34,294 nucleotides of DNA from assembly GCA_018524725.1 (NCBI GenBank), contig JAEUWP010000161.1, positions 1 through 34,294 of the forward strand, written 5' to 3'. Position numbers and translations under genes: made by a program. Positions 31,329-34,294 of this stretch are shown piece by piece; positions within the stretch are counted from its first letter, which is position 1; every line of letters starts with the position of its first letter. The stretch is from Podaxis mareebaensis. Taxonomy: Eukaryota; Basidiomycota; Agaricomycetes; Agaricales; Agaricaceae. Under the pieces are notes generated by a model. It saw only the letters and a list, made by a program, of their open reading frames with translations, was not told the DNA's origin and ran no database searches.

Positions 31329-32173
31329 ATGAACCAGCCTGGTACCTCCCACCACAACATCATTTATCACGCATTAGTCCATGAGCTTGGACTCCCCAAC
31401 GCCTCTCGTTCTACCACTCAAGATACTAGTATACCAGCTGAAGACTCAACCTGCTACCAAAATGAAGCTTTTGCCAATTGTCACCTTCCTGGCCATGCAT
31501 CCCTATTCTCTGAAGACTGGCCAATGCCTGGACCACTCTTCTATGAGACTGACTGCATGATGACAGAGATATTATGCATTGCTTGGGAGAATGCTCCCTT
31601 CACTCACATCTTTGATCCCAATGGGTTATACATTCAAACGATCCATAACAACTTCAACTCTGCCTGGGCCCACAGTTGGAAGATGATCCCTTACACCAGA
31701 GAACCCATTGTATTCCTCCACCCCTACATGATGTATCTGCCTGAGGTCATCCCACATATCATCAAGTATGAAGTCGCCCACGGATTCTACTTTCAAGAAG
31801 TAGAAGTCTACTGTGTTGATCCTGACTCCGACGAGCCTCCAGCCATCCCTCCCTGTTGCACTCAGCTTCTGCCCCTCCCCATTGCACTCAGCTTCTGCCC
31901 CTCTGCAGCATCGACTCCAACATTCCAGGTATTGACGAGTCAAACCCAGAAGAACCCATCAGCGATCCTCCTCCATATCCACCACCATACGTCACCGCCG
32001 ATATATCATCACCATCATCATCCCCTCACTGCAGCCTCATCTTCCTCCATGAAGATTCCCCTGACTCATTGCCTTCGACAGGCAATTTCCCCATCCCTAG
32101 TTCCACCTCATCTCCTGACTCTTACTCTTCTGACTCTTCCAATGGACATCTCCACCCTGATATGGACTTGTAA
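31329..32173 (+). CDS. Unrecognised ORF carried by the solo LTR
   Basis: An ATG at base 5 of the LTR opens a frame of 315 codons (to 32276). The first 175 residues look like a real protein: GHASLFSEDWPMPGPLFYET, NAPFTHIFDPNGLYIQTIHN, REPIVFLHPYMMYLPEVIPH and FQEVEVYCVDPDSDEP. At 31856-31907 a 26 bp tandem duplication shifts the frame. Beyond it the +2 frame, ending at 32173 (HLHPDMDL), is acidic and Pro/Ser-rich and reads more like the natural C-terminus than the His/Thr/Leu-rich frame 1. The unduplicated gene would encode about 270 residues. No family is recognised. Since U3 promoters lie downstream of this ATG, expression would most easily come from read-through into a 3' LTR. Confidence 0.55.
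31856..31907 (+). repeat. 26 bp tandem duplication inside the LTR ORF
   Basis: TTGCACTCAGCTTCTGCCCC begins at 31856 and again at 31882, a period of 26. Because 26 is not a multiple of three it shifts the frame. Confidence 0.85.
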
Positions 32174-32698
32174 TAAACCAGTAAATAGTTTCCTTCTCTA
32201 TATCTCTATTACAGACTCTTCATCTAGTATTCTCGTATCTCAGATGAACTTGGACTTGAATCGTTCCCCTAGTTAGTTAGTTTCTATTCTTGTCTCGTTC
32301 TATTCTCATCTCACTCTGCTCCATAGTTTTGCTTCTATTGACTCTCGGACTTGTAACCTTACTTCATCAGTTACCAGATTCGGACCTTAGAAGTAAAGCT
32401 TAAATAGCCACTCATGTACTGGAAGCGCAAGCTTCCTATATTCTCAAATCTCGAGTTATTGTTCACCTTTAACTTCTGATTGGCATTAGCTCACGATCAG
32501 TGTGGTAGTAAATGTCTTATTGGTCATACTCTTGACTGAGAAGCATTCAACCTCCTGAGTGTACTTAATTGGACACTTGCCTCGCCACCTACTTACCGTG
32601 ATCCTTCTTGCTAGATCCTAGTGCCTCTGCGAACCATCTAGTGAGATAGCTGCCCCCTAGCAAAGCTTAGGCAACTGGTGATAAGGACCAGCCTAACA

Positions 32699-32703
32699 AG
32701 AGG
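32699..32703 (+). repeat. Target site duplication, right copy
   Basis: AGAGG, matching 31320-31324. Confidence 0.85.
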
Positions 32704-34130
32704 TGTTCAAACACCTGGTGCAATATGCAGCGCGATTCTTCGTCAGGGATGGCAGGTTGTGGAAAAAGGACAATAAAATGAAGCACAAGATAGTAGTGGA
32801 AGAGGAGAAAAGATACGAACTCATATGGCAAGCACATGATGACCTCGGACACAAAGGCATATTCAATATGCAAATACGACTTACAGAACGCTTCTGGTGG
32901 CCCCAGCTCGAGCAAGATATACGATGGTTTATCAAAACATGCCACGAATGCCAGATACACCTCATCCACCAGTGCCACATCCCCCCATCCATCCCAATGC
33001 CCCTCTCCCTCTTCCACAAAGCATACATTGACACCATGTTTATGCCATGGTCAAATGGCTTTTGTTATATCATCCACATGCACTGCTCCCTCTCAGCATA
33101 CCCTGAATGGCGAATGCTTCAGCTGGAGAATGCATGATCGTTGGGAACATTTGTATTTGAGGACATACTATGCAGATGGGGAGCCATTGAAGAAATCATT
33201 ACGGACAACGGTCCCACTTTTGTGCAAGCCACTGACTATCTATCCAAGTGCTACAAGATTCACCACATATGTATCTCACCTTACAACTCCCGTGCAAATG
33301 GCCCAGTTGAATGACAGCATTTTGATGTTCGAGAGGCACTAGTAAAAGCAGCCAAAGGAGACGAGAACCACTGGACTACAGTAGTGCCATCAGTGTTCTG
33401 GGCAGAACAAGTATCCATTCAACAGTCAACAGGATACTCGCCATATTTTATTGCACACAGACTCGAGCCCCTCATGCCCTTCGACTTGGTGGAAGCCACC
33501 TACCTTGCCCCCACACTTGTCCAACCTATGTCCACTGAGGAACTCATTGCACTTCAGGCCATACAGCTGCAGAAACGACCACGCAATCTTGCTTGAGTCA
33601 AAGACCTCATCCTCAAGGCTCGATACCAGTCAATACAGCAGTTCAATGAGAAGTACACAAATACAATCCAAAACCTCAACTTTGACACTGGATTGCTTGT
33701 TCTGGTTCGAAACTCACAGTACGACAAAGACCTTGGGAGTAAAACCAAGCCAAGATATTTTGGGCCTATGATTGTACTTAAAAAGACAATGGGGGGGTCA
33801 TATGTACTAGCAGAGCTTGATGGCTCCATCTCAAAGCTTAGGTTCACAGCCTTCTGACTTGTCCCTTACCACCCTCACAACCTTCGAGCCATACTGATTA
33901 CCAAAATCATGGATGCAACGACAGAGCAGCTTGAGGAACAAACCTATGATATCGAACCAAACATCGCTGAAAACGAATCGCCTCTGCACAAATTATATCC
34001 CGACAAACCCTTGTCAACTTACACACACTCATGTCGAGACGATGATCCAAAGGGAAAAGATAAGTACCTTCCGCCTCCTGTAGATAGATGGGGTAAGGGC
34101 TCAGAAATTATGAGTCGTAACACTCTCTGA
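32704..34130 (+). pseudogene. Gypsy integrase, C-terminal part of pol
   Basis: Starts with FKHLVQYAARFFVRDGRLWK, then the HHCC zinc-binding domain (HDDLGHKG ... CHECQ, about 32835-32955). The catalytic core has all three acidic residues: Asp in AYIDTMF, Asp in IITDNGPTF and Glu in NGPVE. A GPY-like segment follows (KTKPRYFGPMIVLKK, GSYVLAELDGS). TGA codons interrupt near 33135, 33312, 33594 and 33856. The tail from 33909 is acidic and ends at TGA 34128-34130. Integrase inserts element cDNA into the host genome; this copy cannot be made in full. Confidence 0.8.
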
Positions 34131-34133
34131 GTC

Positions 34134-34159
34134 GAACATGGCATTCAACTGCCATGTTC
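34134..34159 (+). repeat. Perfect 10 bp inverted repeat after pol
   Basis: GAACATGGCA and TGCCATGTTC flank a 6 nt loop (TTCAAC), four bases after the last stop codon. It would form a stable hairpin in RNA near the pol end or LTR start. Confidence 0.7.
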
Positions 34160-34294
34160 CCACATACAGGATTGTTGCATACTGTTTATAGGACATACCA
34201 CCTGCTGTATAATGTATACACAGCCTGCAGCACTAAGTACATACACCCCACTGAGTCTGACTATAACAATGCAATACAAATAAATAGTATAGCC
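34160..34294. other. AT-rich end of window, probable 3' UTR or LTR
   Basis: Noncoding, with several TATA/ATAAAT-like words. Probably the start of the 3' LTR of the Gypsy element, but the matching 5' LTR was not found. Confidence 0.35.

Larger units (their letters stand above)
31325..32698 (+). mobile_element. Solo LTR (1374 bp) inserted in Gypsy pol
   Basis: It starts TGTTATGAACC, ends CAGCCTAACA (5 bp inverted ends TGTTA/TAACA) and is flanked by the perfect 5 bp duplication AGAGG. The pol reading frame before it (PPKTTEEV) connects directly with the frame after it (FKHLVQYAARFF), so it is a clean insertion. No internal retroelement sequence lies inside, hence a solo LTR left by LTR-LTR recombination. 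The first two thirds carry a long reading frame. The last 400 bp are AT-richer and may hold the promoter (CTTAAATAG near 32399). Confidence 0.85.
26640..34294 (+). mobile_element. Ty3/Gypsy retrotransposon, decayed, with nested solo LTR
   Basis: Order gag, protease, reverse transcriptase, RNase H, integrase on the plus strand, the Ty3/Gypsy order. The frames are interrupted by about 17 in-frame stops, all TGA except one TAA at the protease-RT frame change. Pol is also split by a solo LTR at 31325-32698. After the integrase there is no chromodomain but a Glu/Asp-rich tail ending at TGA 34128-34130. A purine-rich stretch near 34088-34108 could be the polypurine tract; the 3' LTR would then start near the window end. 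Confidence 0.85.

Noticed and set aside
63..33860. TGA read as a sense codon (recoding) in the retroelements
   Set aside because: The NOPCHAP1-like gene, the laccase-like gene and gene C all end naturally at TGA, and the retroelement sites fit CpG decay.

Overview
The window looks like nuclear DNA of an agaricomycete (mushroom-forming basidiomycete). Host genes are cut by many 50-65 bp GT..AG introns. They include a laccase-family multicopper oxidase, a DUS1-type tRNA dihydrouridine synthase and a small NOPCHAP1/DUF4598-like protein, set among Tad1-like LINE and Ty3/Gypsy retrotransposons. Species cannot be told from the sequence. Exon joins were worked out by eye from splice sites, phase and paralogue alignment.

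Layout. (1) 1-8.87 kb is a CpG-poor retroelement nest read on the minus strand: a decayed LINE (63 to about 5.7 kb) abuts the gag-protease part of a Gypsy element (5.7-7.0 kb), whose leader, primer-binding site and LTR follow (7.0-7.6 kb). Then come about 1.26 kb of AT-rich repeat DNA with a dimeric tRNA-like SINE candidate. Composition changes sharply near 8868. (2) 8.87-17.9 kb is an old local duplication: a DUS1 exon relic, membrane-protein gene A (intact, 509 aa), its 5'-deleted paralogue B, and a DUS1 gene that carries a stop at codon 194. (3) 17.98-18.68 kb is the NOPCHAP1-like gene, divergent from DUS1 across an 80 bp gap. (4) 20.58-22.84 kb is a 13-exon laccase-like gene, open over 524 aa but lacking three copper-cluster histidines. 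(5) 23.74-25.78 kb is gene C, a third member of the A/B family on the other strand, with a 150 bp tandem repeat in its coding sequence. (6) 26.6 kb to the end is a plus-strand Gypsy element whose pol is interrupted by a 1374 bp solo LTR with a perfect 5 bp target duplication. That LTR carries its own long reading frame.

How it fits together. The old retroelements share one decay mark: nearly every in-frame premature stop is TGA where the reading frame otherwise continues, as expected from CGA to TGA (C-to-T at CpG). The solo LTR frame lacks such stops, so it probably arrived later. Among host genes, the least explained are the A/B/C family (low-complexity N-terminus, helical segment, about four membrane segments, introns in identical phases) and the laccase-like protein with an intact type 1 copper site but a dismantled trinuclear site.
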